Assembly (NCBI RefSeq): GCF_018882365.1
Contig: NZ_JACVOP010000001.1
Coordinates: 662,449 to 726,448, forward strand
Origin: Polynucleobacter sp. 71A-WALBACH
GTDB lineage: Bacteria > Pseudomonadota > Gammaproteobacteria > Burkholderiales > Burkholderiaceae
Length of the DNA stretch: 64,000 nt
Direction of reading: 5' to 3'
The notes beneath the pieces were generated by a model, which was not told the origin of the DNA, did no database searches, and worked only from the letters and a program-made list of their open reading frames with translations. This document shows, one piece after another, positions 62,041-64,000 of the stretch; the first letter of the stretch is position 1, and every line of letters begins with the position of its first letter. The translations under genes were made by a program, and so were the position numbers.

Positions 62041-62967
62041 ATTAGAACATCAGATGAACTCGATTGGGAGTCTTGTTTCTTAACCGTTTATCTATCGCAT
62101 TCTGGACAGGATATGACTCTTCACCATTTGTTGCAGCTTGCTAAGAAACGTCAAGTCAAGCTTTAGCACTCACTTGAGAAGCACTAATTTAATTGGCTCT
62201 TCAATGCCACAACTCTCCGACAGCACGATGTAGTTCTTGCGCAGGCGGAAAGTGCGCTACAAAATAAATCAGCTCATGAGAATTTACAGGTTTGCCTTAA
62301 TTCGCCCGACCCGCTAGTTCGCCAGGGCACTCAGTTGAAATTGGAGTTAGAAAAGTCATTTAGCGAATGTCTGTCTGGTAGTAGCAATGAGCGGATTTTG
62401 ATTCAGATTCCAGATGCGCGTTTTTCACCTGCGGGATACTCGCTCTTTTCTAATCTAATGGAGAGCTTAAATTACATTGGTATTCCTGCGCGAGCCTTGG
62501 GCTGGGACGAGGATGTCCAAAAGGCTCTGGACCAATTTAAACCCACCGTTCTGCTCTCAAGTGATAACCATGAATATCTTCGTCGTATTGATTGGGACGT
62601 GATTGCTCGATATAAAGTAAATCAACCATTGCGAGTAGGTTTAAGTGCTGCTTTGGAGGGGTATGAGAGTACGCCCTTATTGCCACGTCTGGCCTGGGCC
62701 AAGCAGCATCAAATCGATTTTTACTATAGCTATCGAGATGAAGATTACGTAAAGACTCGACAGGAGTATCAACCTTTTTTCGATGTAGGATTTGAGCGCG
62801 AGCGTATTGCTTACTTAAAAAATATCGCGCATCAATATTCTGGATTTCTGGATGGTCCCGGCTGGATACAGGTAAAGCACTTTCAATTTAACCGAGAACG
62901 GGATCGCTATATTTACGCCCGCGCTAAGTCATTGATAGATCAGTTAAAATTATTGGAACAATCTTAA
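62041..62967 (+). pseudogene. Decayed cluster gene with two in-frame stop codons
   Basis: One frame reads as coding from about 62041 to the stop at 62967, broken only by TAG at 62164 and TAA at 62185. Both would revert to Gln by one C. Before the stops it reads LHHLLQLAKKRQVKL; between them HSLEKH; after them FNATTLRQHDVVLAQAESAL. A TTG at 62335 opens a 210-residue frame that could still be translated, including RILIQIPDARFSPAGYSLF. No family is assigned with confidence; context suggests a glycan-related protein. The 5' part may have been lost next to the fucosyltransferase. Confidence 0.55.
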
Positions 62968-63018
62968 GTCTTGGCCCATACAAGTGCTTATCTAAGTATC
63001 TGATATATAAGGTAAAAA

Positions 63019-64000
63019 ATGATTTTAGTCACCGGTGGTGCCGGCTTTATTGGCGGTAATTTTGTCTTAGATTGGCTCAAAGTGCCCAGTAATGAGGGTG
63101 TGATCAATTTGGATAAATTGACCTATGCTGGCAATTTGGCAACTTTAGATTCTCTGAAAGATGATCCGCGCCATATTTTTGTTCATGGCGACATTGGCGA
63201 TCAAGGTCTAGTTGCAGGATTACTAAAAGAGTATCAGCCGCGCGCCATTATCAATTTTGCTGCCGAGAGCCATGTGGATCGATCGATTCATGGCCCTGCT
63301 GAATTTGTCAGTACCAATATCGTAGGTACCTTCAATCTCCTCGAGTGTGCTCGTGAGTACTGGAATGGTTTGGACGATTCTGCAAAGAAAGCATTTCGCT
63401 TTCATCACGTTTCTACTGATGAAGTATATGGCTCCCTCTCCGCTACCGATCCTGCGTTTACCGAAACCCATGCTTATGAGCCCAATAGCCCATACTCCGC
63501 TTCTAAAGCAGCGTCCGATCACTTAGTGCGCGCCTGGTTTCATACTTATGGTTTCCCAGTGGTCACTACCAATTGTTCCAACAACTACGGTCCTTATCAC
63601 TTCCCTGAGAAGTTGATTCCGCTGGTGATTCTGAATGCGCTTAATGGCAAGCCTTTACCAATTTATGGTGATGGTCAGCAGATTCGCGATTGGCTTTATG
63701 TCGGTGATCATTGTTCCGCGATTCGAGAAGTCTTGGCTAAAGGCAAGTTGGGTGAGACATACAACATTGGTGGCTGGAATGAAAAGGCCAATATCGATGT
63801 GGTGAACACTATCTGTGCGATTTTGGATGAGTTAAAGCCGCGTTCTGATGGCAAGTCATACGTAGAGCAAATTACCTATGTGAAAGATCGTCCGGGTCAC
63901 GATCGCCGCTATGCCATTGATGCTAGTAAGGTGGAGCGTGAGTTAGCTTGGCGTCCTGCCGAGACTTTTGATACCGGTATTCGTAAGACGGTGCAATGGT
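63019..64000 (+). CDS. rfbB: dTDP-glucose 4,6-dehydratase (truncated by window end)
   Basis: The 5' 327 codons of an extended SDR that converts dTDP-glucose to dTDP-4-keto-6-deoxyglucose, the first committed step to dTDP-rhamnose. The NAD loop [13 protein letters not shown] opens it; [13 protein letters not shown], the substrate-side STDEVYGSL and the catalytic [10 protein letters not shown] follow. The gene runs off the right edge; the stop is outside. rfbD, rfbA and rfbC would be expected downstream. Confidence 0.96.
   Translation, partial: MILVTGGAGFIGGNFVLDWLKVPSNEGVINLDKLTYAGNLATLDSLKDDPRHIFVHGDIGDQGLVAGLLKEYQPRAIINFAAESHVDRSIHGPAEFVSTNIVGTFNLLECAREYWNGLDDSAKKAFRFHHVSTDEVYGSLSATDPAFTETHAYEPNSPYSASKAASDHLVRAWFHTYGFPVVTTNCSNNYGPYHFPEKLIPLVILNALNGKPLPIYGDGQQIRDWLYVGDHCSAIREVLAKGKLGETYNIGGWNEKANIDVVNTICAILDELKPRSDGKSYVEQITYVKDRPGHDRRYAIDASKVERELAWRPAETFDTGIRKTVQW

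Noticed and set aside
63223..63522. Minus-strand frame of 99 codons inside rfbB
   Set aside because: Antisense to the conserved dehydratase domain.

Overview
The window is a gene-dense bacterial chromosome segment. Gene content, gene order and protein style point to a betaproteobacterium of the order Burkholderiales, most likely a Polynucleobacter-like freshwater bacterium. The main reasons are the rplU-rpmA-obgE-proB block, the CNP1-like lipoprotein next to rppH and proS, the pyrR-pyrB pair behind algH and ruvX, and a lysine/alanine-rich histone H1-like protein with a conserved C-terminal tail. This assignment is inference from recognised families; no database was searched. No tRNA, rRNA, CRISPR array, prophage or insertion sequence was recognised.

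Layout. 1-8.6 kb: a fumarylacetoacetate-hydrolase-family enzyme, a GrdB-like protein, ispB, the L21/L27/ObgE/ProB block, a lipoprotein, rppH and proS. 8.6-11.7 kb: ffh, a CcsA-like cytochrome c assembly protein and an AmpD amidase fused to a small membrane-anchored cysteine domain. 11.7-16.9 kb: nrdA-nrdB behind a promoter carrying two NrdR-box-like operators, then the histone H1-like gene, whose conserved C-terminus lies in the -1 frame behind an A9G slippery run. 17-22.7 kb (minus strand): a PfkB kinase, a prmA gene fused to a DUF3426 domain, accC, accB, aroQ and a TlpA-like thioredoxin. 22.7-29.4 kb: mpl, a FabG-like reductase, an RNB ribonuclease, a TonB-family protein, aroE and mtgA. 29.4-37.5 kb: pyrF, corA, the coupled thiL-pgpA-pncC operon, maeB, a barstar-like protein and rsmE. 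37.5-50.7 kb: tkt, gap, fur, bamE, dapB, leuS, lptE, holA, proA, hemJ, an RlmL-like methyltransferase and rubredoxin. 50.7-57.9 kb: hemL, apaH, phrB, a YdcF/ElyC-like protein, algH, ruvX, pyrR and pyrB.

From about 57.9 kb to the right edge the content changes to surface-polysaccharide genes: a GT-B glycosyltransferase, a DUF6492 protein, a GT2 glycosyltransferase, a GT11 alpha-1,2-fucosyltransferase on the opposite strand, a decayed gene with two in-frame stops, and the start of rfbB (dTDP-glucose 4,6-dehydratase). This accessory block begins directly behind pyrB, where many Burkholderiales carry pyrC.

Most of the window is housekeeping. The observations most worth a second look are the apparent -1 frameshift site in the histone-like gene, two domain fusions (PrmA-DUF3426 and PP0621-AmpD), a glutamate 5-kinase without its usual PUA domain, a GAPDH with Ala at the NAD-selecting Asp position, a terminator placed immediately before the obgE start codon, the paired NrdR boxes, and the decayed gene in the polysaccharide cluster.
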